A DNA stretch of 6,526 nt from Planctomycetaceae bacterium (GTDB lineage Bacteria; Planctomycetota; Planctomycetia; Pirellulales; Thermoguttaceae): positions 1 through 6,526 of the forward strand of contig JAIRLW010000073.1 in NCBI GenBank assembly GCA_031259095.1, written 5' to 3'. The position numbers were made by a program, and so were the translations under genes. A model generated the notes under the pieces. That model had not been told where the DNA came from, made no database searches, and saw nothing but the letters and a program-made list of their open reading frames with translations. Below are positions 1 through 4,759 of the stretch, piece by piece; the first letter of the stretch is position 1; every line of letters begins with the position of its first letter.

Positions 1-1
1 C

Positions 2-208
2 GTGATTATTTATGGAACGCCGAAAAATTTGTTCGGACCGCATCATGCCGGAGCGATGCGCGGGCAAGCGTGGCCCAACGCTTTTCACCGTGCTCCCGAA
101 CACCAACCAAGCGGCGCAAGTTACGACACTATCGGTTACGGATTATTTGAACCCTTCACACTGGTTTTGTTCGGTAAATTCGATGAAGTCGGTGAATTCG
201 GATTCTGA
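2..208 (+). CDS. 3' end of an unrecognised gene (truncated by the window edge)
   Basis: The frame is open from the first bases of the window to a TGA at 206-208, giving at least 68 residues of a C-terminus. The codons look used: third positions are varied and amino acids such as Trp, His, Gly and Pro are spread naturally. The peptide is rich in Gly, His and aromatics and ends in a Phe/Gly/Glu-rich tail (FDEVGEFGF). I do not recognise the family. It does not resemble the ends of EF-P or of the lysine 2,3-aminomutase EpmB, the usual partners of epmA. The GTG at position 2 is probably internal, because the gene very likely starts outside the window. The next gene begins 18 to 33 bases downstream on the same strand, so the two may be cotranscribed. 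A second open frame at 12-245 overlaps it, but its composition is less protein-like. Confidence 0.55.
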   Translation: MIIYGTPKNLFGPHHAGAMRGQAWPNAFHRAPEHQPSGASYDTIGYGLFEPFTLVLFGKFDEVGEFGF

Positions 209-226
209 AGTGAACAGATATACTCC

Positions 227-1204
227 GTGCATTCACGTTTTATGACTTTGTTTAAAAATCTTCGTTATCGTTCGGAACAACTTTGCCGTATTCGTCATTT
301 TTTTGGCGAACGGCATTTTGTCGAAGTTCAAACGCCGGCGCTTTCGGCGGATACCATTGTCGATCTGCACGTTGAACCGATTGCTGTTACGGATTCATCC
401 TTTCCGGTAACATTGCATCGTGATCAAACGTATTATCTTCGGACGTCGCCGGAATTTGCGATGAAACGTCTTCTTAGCGCCGGAATGGACGCGATTTATG
501 AAATCGGTTCGGTGTTTCGAAAAGGCGATAGGGGACCGTTTCACAATGTCGAGTTTACCATGCTTGAATGGTATCGGGTTGGCGATGATTATCGTACAGG
601 TATGAAACTTTTAGCCGAACTGATTCAATTTATTGATGAAACGTTACCGGAAATTGTTTATTGTTCTTTTCAGGATATTTTTCAGCAATACACCGGAGTG
701 AATCCGCATCGAGCAACCGTGATCGAATGCCGCAACGTTGCGGAACAGAACAATATTTCCTATCCCGATTCGCTAACAGAAACAGAAGACTGGATTGATT
801 TATTATTTTCAGAACTTGTTCAGCCGAATCTTCAATCGGTTATCGTGTACGATTTTCCGGCGTTACAATCCCAGTTGGCGCAAACACGAATGATTTCCGA
901 TTTATCGGGAACGATTACCGTGAGCGAGCGGTATGAACTATTTTTGCACGGAATTGAAATCGCCAACGGTTATCACGAATTACTGGACGCTTCTGAACTG
1001 CGAAATCGTTTTTGTAATAATTTGAAACGACGTATGACGGCAAACCGTTCGGCATTACCGGTGGAAAGTCGGTTATTGACGGCAATGGAATCAGGATTTC
1101 CGGCGTCGTGTGGTACGGCTCTGGGAATCGACCGTTTGCTCATGGTATTGCTTAAAACCAATTCCATTGACGACGTTATTCCTTTTCCGATTGAAATTTG
1201 TTAA
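227..1204 (+). CDS. epmA: EF-P (R)-beta-lysine ligase EpmA (GenX/PoxA)
   Basis: This is a paralogue of the class II lysyl-tRNA synthetase catalytic domain that joins (R)-beta-lysine to a conserved lysine of elongation factor P, helping ribosomes through polyproline stretches. It lacks the tRNA anticodon-binding domain of LysRS. At 325 residues it matches the usual EpmA length. Class II motif 1 lies near residues 33-40 (EVQTPALS). The motif 2 region is at 95-117 and ends in EFTMLEWYR. The substrate-pocket segment EIANGYHEL is at 244-252, and motif 3 (GTALGIDRLLM) at 296-306. Motif 2 diverges mildly: FRKGDRGPFHNVEF stands where most members have FRNEE-G-x-x-HNPEF. The GTG at 227 gives the full frame, but the ATG at 242 (MTLFKN) is at least as likely a start; neither has a strong Shine-Dalgarno site. 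EF-P and EpmB genes are not in the window. Its stop is 3 bases from the stop of the convergent gene. Confidence 0.93.
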   Translation: MHSRFMTLFKNLRYRSEQLCRIRHFFGERHFVEVQTPALSADTIVDLHVEPIAVTDSSFPVTLHRDQTYYLRTSPEFAMKRLLSAGMDAIYEIGSVFRKGDRGPFHNVEFTMLEWYRVGDDYRTGMKLLAELIQFIDETLPEIVYCSFQDIFQQYTGVNPHRATVIECRNVAEQNNISYPDSLTETEDWIDLLFSELVQPNLQSVIVYDFPALQSQLAQTRMISDLSGTITVSERYELFLHGIEIANGYHELLDASELRNRFCNNLKRRMTANRSALPVESRLLTAMESGFPASCGTALGIDRLLMVLLKTNSIDDVIPFPIEIC

Positions 1205-1207
1205 AGG

Positions 1208-2830
1208 CTATCGTCGTTCACTGTTATTTCGCGGCGATGAAAATTGGAAACGACGCGCAATATTGTGTTCGATCAATTGCTCAATGGCTTCGTCCCAACT
1301 TGGAATATTTTTATGAAGTTGAATCATGTCCATTTCTTCTTCTGTGGTTGGTTTGGGTTCGAAGGCGTTGGTTGTTGGTTCGTCAGACGGAGTTCGATAT
1401 TCCCTGTTTGAACTATATTCCTTGCTTGAACTATTGTTTTCCAAATTTCTTCCGCGCCGATGTTTATGAGGAAATCGTTCAACCGGTTTCGATTCCTCCT
1501 CAATATCCCATGTCGCTCCGACATTCTCAGAATGAGAAGCAGCCCCAAAACGGTTTTCATCCGTATTGTTTTTTGCGCTAAATTGTTCCTGTTTCGTTTC
1601 ACGCGGTTCAAAACGCGTGCCGCGGCGTCCACGTTCCCGCACCAATTCACGCGGTTTTTCCTCAACTCGGTCAACATGTTCCTCGTTGACCGTAAAAGAT
1701 TCTTCTTCTCGATCAAAACGACGTGAAAAGGTTGCGGTTTGATTTTCTGAATGATTATCGATATTACCGTAATATTTTCCGCGTTGTTTTGGCGGATCGA
1801 TGGAATATTGACTTTTGGGAGTTGTTTCGTTGGGCGTTGTCCATTCTGCTTTCTCTTCTTCACTGAAAATCGAGCGTAATCGTTTTTCCGCATCGTTATC
1901 GTATTGCTCCGACTCCATGAGATTTTTCAACGCGGCGGACTCTTCGGATTCCGGCATGGGTTCATCGAACATGGACGGCAAACTTTTTCTGGATTGCCTT
2001 TTATCGTGATACTTTCCGCGTTTGTTGAAATCGCGGCTAGCACGAACAGATTGTTCTGTATTTTTTTCTGTTTGTTCTATCGTTTTTTCAGTTTCGTCAT
2101 CAGCGATTTCGGCAACTTCCAACCAATCCGATAAATATAAATCCTCCGACTCCTCTTGATTCAATAAGGATGGAGAAACAGTCAACGCTCCAATCTGAGA
2201 CGCAACTTTTGACCAAGGGTCTAAGATATCGACAATTGCTTGTGTATGTTCTTCGGTACAGATTATTTTTTCGGGAGATCCTTCGACGTCCGAAAACACC
2301 TTTTCCGTATCGAAACGGTCTGATGTTTTTTCATTTTGGACAGGGGTACGTTCTTTCTGTTCCGTTTCATTTCGTGACGCATAATCAGAAACGGTTGAAA
2401 TTTTCTCCAATTTGTTTGATGTGAACGTTTTCCCGCTTAACGAGGGAGATTTAACGCTTTCGACAACTGCTTCCAATGATTCTTTTGCGACGGTTCCGAA
2501 CAGATTAATTTTGGGAAATCGTTCAAAGAATCTTTTTTTTCCGTCGGTTTTTTTCGCGGGCGGCGGAACTTCTTCGGCGACATTTTCCAGAAGTCCTTTA
2601 CCGAAAGCATCCGGCTCAGGACAAAAAGCGGTTTCCTTAACAATCTCGGACGAATTGTTCATTTCAGTCAATGGCGGTGATTGATCTTGATCTGGAACGG
2701 ATATTTCTATTTCCGAAATTTCCGTTGAATCTGTAGTTGTTTGAGAATCCGGCGTGTTGGAACTATCAATTCCAAGTTGTGATACCAGATCTGACCAATG
2801 ATTTTCAGAATAAACTTTTTTTCTCATCAT
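1208..2830 (-). CDS. Large disordered, highly charged protein of unknown function
   Basis: This gene encodes 540 residues dominated by Glu, Asp, Arg, Lys, Ser, Thr and Asn, with no signal peptide or membrane segment; most of it should be intrinsically disordered. A few islands look conserved. HWSDLVSQLG (residues 11-20) and PWSKVASQIG (205-214) are two copies of one short motif. RFFERFPKINLFG is at 100-112. RGKYHDK (271-277) and RGKYYGN (350-356) are similar to each other. Arg-rich stretches lie at 398-410 and 456-461. A likely helical C-terminal segment, LHKNIPSWDEAIEQLIEHNI, is at 505-524. Arg-rich disordered tracts and short motifs are typical of RNA- or protein-binding scaffolds, but that is inference. 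Two adjacent ATG codons open the frame, with no clear Shine-Dalgarno sequence in the AT-rich leader. Alternative frames across this region are open for up to 189 codons but look like shadows. From memory, similar disordered proteins with such a tail occur in planctomycetes; I cannot verify this here. Confidence 0.8.
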   Translation of the reverse strand: MMRKKVYSENHWSDLVSQLGIDSSNTPDSQTTTDSTEISEIEISVPDQDQSPPLTEMNNSSEIVKETAFCPEPDAFGKGLLENVAEEVPPPAKKTDGKKRFFERFPKINLFGTVAKESLEAVVESVKSPSLSGKTFTSNKLEKISTVSDYASRNETEQKERTPVQNEKTSDRFDTEKVFSDVEGSPEKIICTEEHTQAIVDILDPWSKVASQIGALTVSPSLLNQEESEDLYLSDWLEVAEIADDETEKTIEQTEKNTEQSVRASRDFNKRGKYHDKRQSRKSLPSMFDEPMPESEESAALKNLMESEQYDNDAEKRLRSIFSEEEKAEWTTPNETTPKSQYSIDPPKQRGKYYGNIDNHSENQTATFSRRFDREEESFTVNEEHVDRVEEKPRELVRERGRRGTRFEPRETKQEQFSAKNNTDENRFGAASHSENVGATWDIEEESKPVERFPHKHRRGRNLENNSSSKEYSSNREYRTPSDEPTTNAFEPKPTTEEEMDMIQLHKNIPSWDEAIEQLIEHNIARRFQFSSPRNNSERR

Positions 2831-2927
2831 AATAATTTTAGTTAAATAATATTTAGGAAACCTCTAAAAATTCCTATTTTTGCCCAAACACAAATTTCTT
2901 TTAAAGGATTATCTTTTAAAAAATGAT

Positions 2928-2959
2928 TTGTCCCATTAGGCTACGTCTCTAATGTCCTC
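2928..2959. repeat. GTCCC-type intergenic repeat, copy 1
   Basis: TTGTCCCAT (2928-2936) is followed by CGTCTCTAATGTCC (2944-2957). The same two blocks occur at 4539-4547 (identical) and 4559-4572 (13 of 14 identical), with a gap of 7 bases here and 11 there. Both copies are intergenic, so this is a dispersed repeat rather than part of a gene. Confidence 0.5.
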
Positions 2960-2973
2960 ACGACCATTTGGGG

Positions 2974-2999
2974 ATTCTGTAATATAACAGAATTTTTTT
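2974..2999 (+). terminator. Hairpin with T run, terminator-like, orphan
   Basis: ATTCTGT (2974-2980) and ACAGAAT (2987-2993) form a perfect 7-base-pair stem with a 6-base AT loop. The stem's last base begins a run of seven T residues (2993-2999) on the plus strand. The stem is AT-rich and hence weak. No plus-strand gene lies upstream in this gap, so if it is a terminator it would serve an unseen transcript. Antisense read-through from epmA would have to cross the whole 1208-2830 gene to reach it. Confidence 0.3.
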
Positions 3000-3017
3000 C
3001 CAAAGAAAGGTATTGTG

Positions 3018-3053
3018 ATGAAATTACTTGATTATTTCGGAATTTGGAGATAG
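3018..3053 (+). CDS. Possible 11-codon micro-ORF with good ribosome binding site
   Basis: ATG at 3018 opens MKLLDYFGIWR and ends at TAG 3051-3053. The purine-rich AAAGAAAGG at 3002-3010 ends 7 bases before the ATG, better than most starts in this window. The stop codon falls at the 5' edge of the folded repeat element at 3052-3127. It could be a leader peptide, a gene start truncated by a repeat insertion, or chance. No plus-strand gene follows that a leader could control. Confidence 0.2.
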   Translation: MKLLDYFGIWR

Positions 3054-3127
3054 TCGGCTGTCAATCTCAGGCAGGCGACCTTTCGCCAAAGGGTTTTCAC
3101 CCATGGTCGCGTCGGCGATAGCCGGCT
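3052..3127. repeat. Folded repeat element, AGGCGACC-type hairpin, copy A
   Basis: The outer arms AGTCGGCT (3052-3059) and AGCCGGCT (3120-3127) pair over 8 positions with one G-T. Inside, GCGACC (3075-3080) pairs with GGTCGC (3105-3110), and GGGT (3091-3094) with ACCC (3099-3102). The 22-base core at 3073-3094 begins AGGCGACCTTTCGCC. It recurs in inverted orientation at 4645-4666 with 20 of 22 bases identical, and partially at 4484-4501. The nested stems suggest a structured transcript or a small mobile hairpin (REP/MITE-like). Confidence 0.5.
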
Positions 3128-3138
3128 TGACTGTACTT

Positions 3139-3189
3139 CGACTGAAATCGACCAAAATTGATTTTAGTCGAATTGGGTCGATTTTGGTC
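3139..3189. repeat. CGACTGAAATCGA palindromic repeat, variant copy
   Basis: CGACTGAAATC (3139-3149) can pair with GATTTTAGTCG (3160-3170) with one G-T position. Alternatively GACCAAAAT (3150-3158) pairs perfectly with ATTTTGGTC (3181-3189). The 13-base block CGACTGAAATCGA is identical to 5715-5727 and differs by one base from 6311-6323. ATTTTAGTCGA (3161-3171) is followed after 7 bases by another CGATTTT block, echoing the spacing seen in the other two copies. Confidence 0.5.
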
Positions 3190-3225
3190 AATCAAAAAAC
3201 AAGTTTTTAGAAGTTGCCTGAATAA

Positions 3226-3906
3226 TTACAAAAATTTTTTACTTTCCTGCAACAGTTGGTTCACCACATTTTCTATGGTTATTCCGTCGGAGACAATGCG
3301 TATGGCATTGGTTGGTTCTTTCAACGGTCCGACAGAGCGAGAAGTGTCGCGCTGATCGCGTTCCGTGATTTGGCGGAAGATTTCGTTAAAATTCCCTTGT
3401 TTTCCGCGTTGCTGCAATTCGCCGAGCCGACGTTTTGTTCGTTCTTCTGCGGTTGCGGTCAGGAAAAATTTTAACGGAGCATCGGGAAAAACCGCTGTTC
3501 CCTGATCACGTCCTTCCGTAACAAGTCCTTTACCGTGTTGGAGCAGTTGTTCGGCAATGGAACGTTGCAACGCAACCATGATCTGACGAATTACCGGATT
3601 ATCAGCCGCAAAGCGTGTTTTTTCGGTAACTTCCGGCGAACGAACCAATTCCGTAATATTTTCTCCATCAAGGAAGGTTTTCCCATCGGCAACAGTAATC
3701 GACGCTTTTTCCGCTAAATTTTCGAGTTGTTTGGCGATATTCCAATCGACCTTCCGGCGTAACCCTAACAGGGCAATTGCTCTGTACATGGAGCCGGTGT
3801 CGAGATATTCAAATGTTTTGTCGGATTGTTCCGAAAGTTTTTGCGCCAAAAGTCGTGCCGCAGCGCTTTTTCCTGCTCCAGCCGGTCCGTCAATCGTGAT
3901 AATCAT
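3226..3906 (-). CDS. cmk: Cytidylate kinase (CMP/dCMP kinase)
   Basis: This cytosolic enzyme transfers phosphate from ATP to CMP or dCMP, giving CDP/dCDP for nucleic acid and phospholipid precursors. The 226-residue length is normal for the bacterial type. The P-loop GPAGAGKSAA is at residues 7-16. LDTGSMYRA (35-43) and the Arg-Ser at 89-90 belong to the nucleotide monophosphate-binding region. The family signature EGRDQGTAVFPDAPLKFFLTA spans 131-151, with Gln where EGRDIGT is commoner. The lid region has RR (159-160) and RDQRDTSR (183-190), followed by PL at 194-195. Its ATG overlaps the TGA of the preceding 85-residue gene by one base (TGATG), so translation is probably coupled. Transcription likely starts at the promoter at 4252-4280. 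No convincing intrinsic terminator follows the stop. Confidence 0.96.
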   Translation of the reverse strand: MIITIDGPAGAGKSAAARLLAQKLSEQSDKTFEYLDTGSMYRAIALLGLRRKVDWNIAKQLENLAEKASITVADGKTFLDGENITELVRSPEVTEKTRFAADNPVIRQIMVALQRSIAEQLLQHGKGLVTEGRDQGTAVFPDAPLKFFLTATAEERTKRRLGELQQRGKQGNFNEIFRQITERDQRDTSRSVGPLKEPTNAIRIVSDGITIENVVNQLLQESKKFL

Positions 3907-4163
3907 CAGGTCGCTTCCTTCGCCGCATGAATATCACTGATGGAACGTCCGAGTTTTCGTTGAGCGGAAGTTGCAGACGAACCGTTGGAAATCCGGCGTT
4001 GTGATGAGTGAACGCGGGAGTTATCCTGAAGAAAACTCAGAATTTTATCCTTAGACGATTCTTCGTCGTGAGGCATACCCATTGTCTCAACCGCGTCGGA
4101 AACTCCAAGAAGAACCGAACGCTTAACTCCATCACGAACCCATTCGAAAAAATTAAAATTCAT
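3906..4163 (-). CDS. Small protein of unknown function cotranslated with cmk
   Basis: This gene encodes 85 residues. The N-terminal third (FFEWVRDGVKRSVLLGVSDAVE, roughly 5-26) looks like an ordered amphipathic helix. The rest is Ser-, Arg- and Gln-rich and probably flexible, ending in RKLGRSISDI and a short tail. There is no signal peptide, membrane span or recognised domain. I regard it as real because it has a textbook ribosome binding site (AAAGGA, 7-base spacer), a promoter at a sensible distance, and a stop that overlaps the start of cmk. The context suggests a small cytosolic accessory protein, but the link with cmk may be only operonic. The family is unknown to me with certainty. Confidence 0.78.
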   Translation of the reverse strand: MNFNFFEWVRDGVKRSVLLGVSDAVETMGMPHDEESSKDKILSFLQDNSRVHSSQRRISNGSSATSAQRKLGRSISDIHAAKEAT

Positions 4164-4170
4164 AGAAGAA

Positions 4171-4176
4171 TCCTTT
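4171..4176 (-). promoter_or_regulatory. Ribosome binding site of the 85-residue gene
   Basis: On the minus strand AAAGGA sits 7 bases before the ATG at 4163. It supports that start and makes this the best-led gene in the window. Confidence 0.75.
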
Positions 4177-4210
4177 CTTGCCTAGAATGTATTGAATTAT
4201 TGGCAACTGA

Positions 4211-4231
4211 TCGCGGATACCATCCCCGCGA
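4211..4231 (-). other. GC-rich hairpin in the leader of the cmk unit
   Basis: TCGCGG (4211-4216) and CCGCGA (4226-4231) form a perfect 6-base-pair stem with a 9-base loop. It lies between the predicted transcription start (near 4245) and the ribosome binding site, about 35 bases upstream of that site. It may stabilise the leader or modulate translation; there is no T run, so it is not an obvious attenuator. Confidence 0.4.
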
Positions 4232-4251
4232 TTGTGCCTTAACGTCGCGGA

Positions 4252-4280
4252 ATCATAACGCTTTTCAACATTGTCGTCAA
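4252..4280 (-). promoter_or_regulatory. Sigma70-type promoter for the 85-residue gene and cmk
   Basis: Read on the minus strand, TTGACG (4280-4275, 5 of 6 matches to the -35 consensus) and TATGAT (4257-4252, 5 of 6 matches to the -10 consensus) are separated by exactly 17 bases. The start point would be near 4245, giving a leader of about 80 bases. This is the best promoter match I found in the window. Confidence 0.55.
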
Positions 4281-4298
4281 GAGGAAATTTTTTCCTAG

Positions 4299-4351
4299 GG
4301 TGTGTTGACTCTAATTTCTCAAAAAAACACTGATATTCGTGTCAACACACC
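4299..4351. repeat. Perfect 11-bp inverted repeat
   Basis: GGTGTGTTGAC (4299-4309) is exactly inverted at 4341-4351, enclosing 31 AT-rich bases. It lies just upstream of the cmk-unit promoter, so it could be an operator or a cruciform. No T run flanks the arms, and the ends do not resemble a known insertion sequence. Confidence 0.6.
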
Positions 4352-4370
4352 ATCATTTTTATTTTTACCG

Positions 4371-4435
4371 CGAAAATCACGAATGTTCACGAAAAGATTT
4401 GGAACAATCGTTTTCGTGAACATTCGTGTATTTCG
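4371..4435. repeat. Long near-perfect hairpin, 18-bp perfect stem
   Basis: CACGAATGTTCACGAAAA (4378-4395) is perfectly inverted at 4411-4428. After a 2 x 2 internal mismatch the stem resumes for 5 more pairs (CGAAA 4371-4375 with TTTCG 4431-4435). At the tip GATT (4396-4399) pairs with AATC (4406-4409). TTCGTG also recurs within one arm at a 10-base step. No T run follows on either strand, so it is not a canonical terminator. A dispersed palindromic repeat or a double operator are the best guesses. Confidence 0.65.
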
Positions 4436-4483
4436 TAGTTCCAATTCATTTTGGAAATTCCTGATTGTTTCCTATTTTGGGGT

Positions 4484-4501
4484 AGGCGATGTTTCGCCGA
4501 A
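4484..4501. repeat. AGGCGA hairpin, partial copy
   Basis: AGGCGATGTTTCGCCGAA matches the core at 3073-3090 in 15 of 18 bases, with the GGCGA / TCGCC stem kept intact while the loop varies. A stem conserved across a varying loop suggests the structure matters or that these are related mobile hairpins. Confidence 0.4.
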
Positions 4502-4538
4502 ATGCCGCGTTGCCTTTCGCAGTTGATCATGGAAAATG

Positions 4539-4616
4539 TTGTCCCATCATGTCCCATTCGTCTCCAATGTCCCTTCATTGAATAAATGTTAGGGACAAAT
4601 GGGACAAATGGGACAA
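4539..4616. repeat. GTCCC / GGGAC tandem and inverted repeat cluster, copy 2
   Basis: The left arm (4539-4574) has about four GTCCC-like units at 9- to 10-base steps, one degenerate (GTCTCC). The right arm (4591-4616) has three exact GGGACAA units at 9- to 10-base steps. The arms are inverted relative to each other around a 16-base centre, so they can fold in several registers. Part of the left arm matches copy 1 at 2928-2959. Confidence 0.6.
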
Positions 4617-4627
4617 TAAGGACTGTT

Positions 4628-4671
4628 AAGACAAAAGATAGACCACCCTTTGGCAAAAGGCCGCCTATCTT
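4628..4671 (-). terminator. Probable intrinsic terminator of the aldolase transcript
   Basis: On the minus strand AAGATAG (4671-4665) pairs with CTATCTT (4641-4635), and within it CCTTT pairs with AAAGG around a 4-base loop. The stem is followed directly by TTGTCTT, so the 3' side is T-rich though interrupted. It lies about 90 bases past the aldolase stop. Its core (4645-4666) is the inverted copy of the 3073-3094 repeat, so a dispersed repeat may have been recruited as a terminator. Confidence 0.45.
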
Positions 4672-4720
4672 CGGTTATCCGCTTAGGATTGCCCAGCCAA
4701 AGAATGTTACCATGAAACAG

Positions 4721-4740
4721 TGTCAAGGTCAGGGTTGACA
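4721..4740. repeat. TGTCAA / TTGACA hairpin downstream of the aldolase
   Basis: TGTCAA (4721-4726) and TTGACA (4735-4740) form a perfect 6-base-pair stem with an 8-base loop, 20 bases past the aldolase stop. The overlapping GTCAGGG (4728-4734) is also inverted by CCCTGAC (4768-4774) inside the gene's last codons. The two pairings exclude each other, which could form a 3'-end switch, though chance is possible. Confidence 0.35.
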
Positions 4741-4759
4741 AATTCGTTTCAAGATAAAT

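Larger units (their letters stand above)
2831..3225. other. Intergenic region with repeats and hairpins, no clear gene
   Basis: This 395-base gap separates cmk from the disordered-protein gene, both on the minus strand. Read left to right on the plus strand it holds a GTCCC-type repeat (2928-2959), a hairpin followed by a T run (2974-2999), an 11-codon open frame with a good ribosome binding site (3018-3053), a folded repeat element (3052-3127), and palindromic CGACTGAAATCGA-type repeats (3139-3189). A 60-codon plus-strand frame at 3028-3210 runs through these repeats and is not convincing as a gene. I found no clear promoter for the disordered-protein gene. Confidence 0.6.
4164..4759. other. 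Intergenic region holding promoter, hairpins and repeats
   Basis: This roughly 600-base gap carries the leader and promoter of the cmk unit at its left end. Rightwards follow two long perfect inverted repeats (4299-4351 and 4378-4428), a short AGGCGA hairpin (4484-4501), a GTCCC inverted-repeat cluster (4539-4616), a terminator-like hairpin (4635-4671) and a TGTCAA/TTGACA hairpin (4721-4740). Open frames at 4302-4526 (+) and 4387-4656 (-) cross these repeats, encode repetitive or skewed peptides and have no supporting signals. I see no gene here. Confidence 0.65.

Noticed and set aside
12..245. Plus-strand 77-codon frame overlapping the first gene and the start of epmA
   Set aside because: The competing frame is open from the window edge, has more natural codon and residue use, and ends just before epmA; this one is a shadow.
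2..1204. Stop-codon readthrough or selenocysteine linking the first gene with epmA, which share a reading frame across TGA 206-208
   Set aside because: EpmA is complete without an N-terminal extension, a shared frame is expected one time in three, and no SECIS-like hairpin stands out.
1198..1581. 127-codon plus-strand frame following epmA
   Set aside because: Antisense to the 540-residue gene; it contains a repeated IPCLNY segment and no plausible start signals or domain.
1324..1893. 189-codon minus-strand frame inside the disordered-protein gene
   Set aside because: Lys/Arg/Asn-rich with no domain; it arises as a shifted reading of the low-complexity 540-residue gene, which is longer and contains internal conserved-looking motifs.
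3028..3210. 60-codon plus-strand frame between cmk and the disordered-protein gene
   Set aside because: It reads straight through the hairpin and palindrome repeats, with no good ribosome binding site of its own.
4387..4656. 89-codon minus-strand frame with VPFVPFVP
   Set aside because: The peptide repeat is a translation of the GGGACAAAT DNA repeat, and the frame also crosses the long palindrome.
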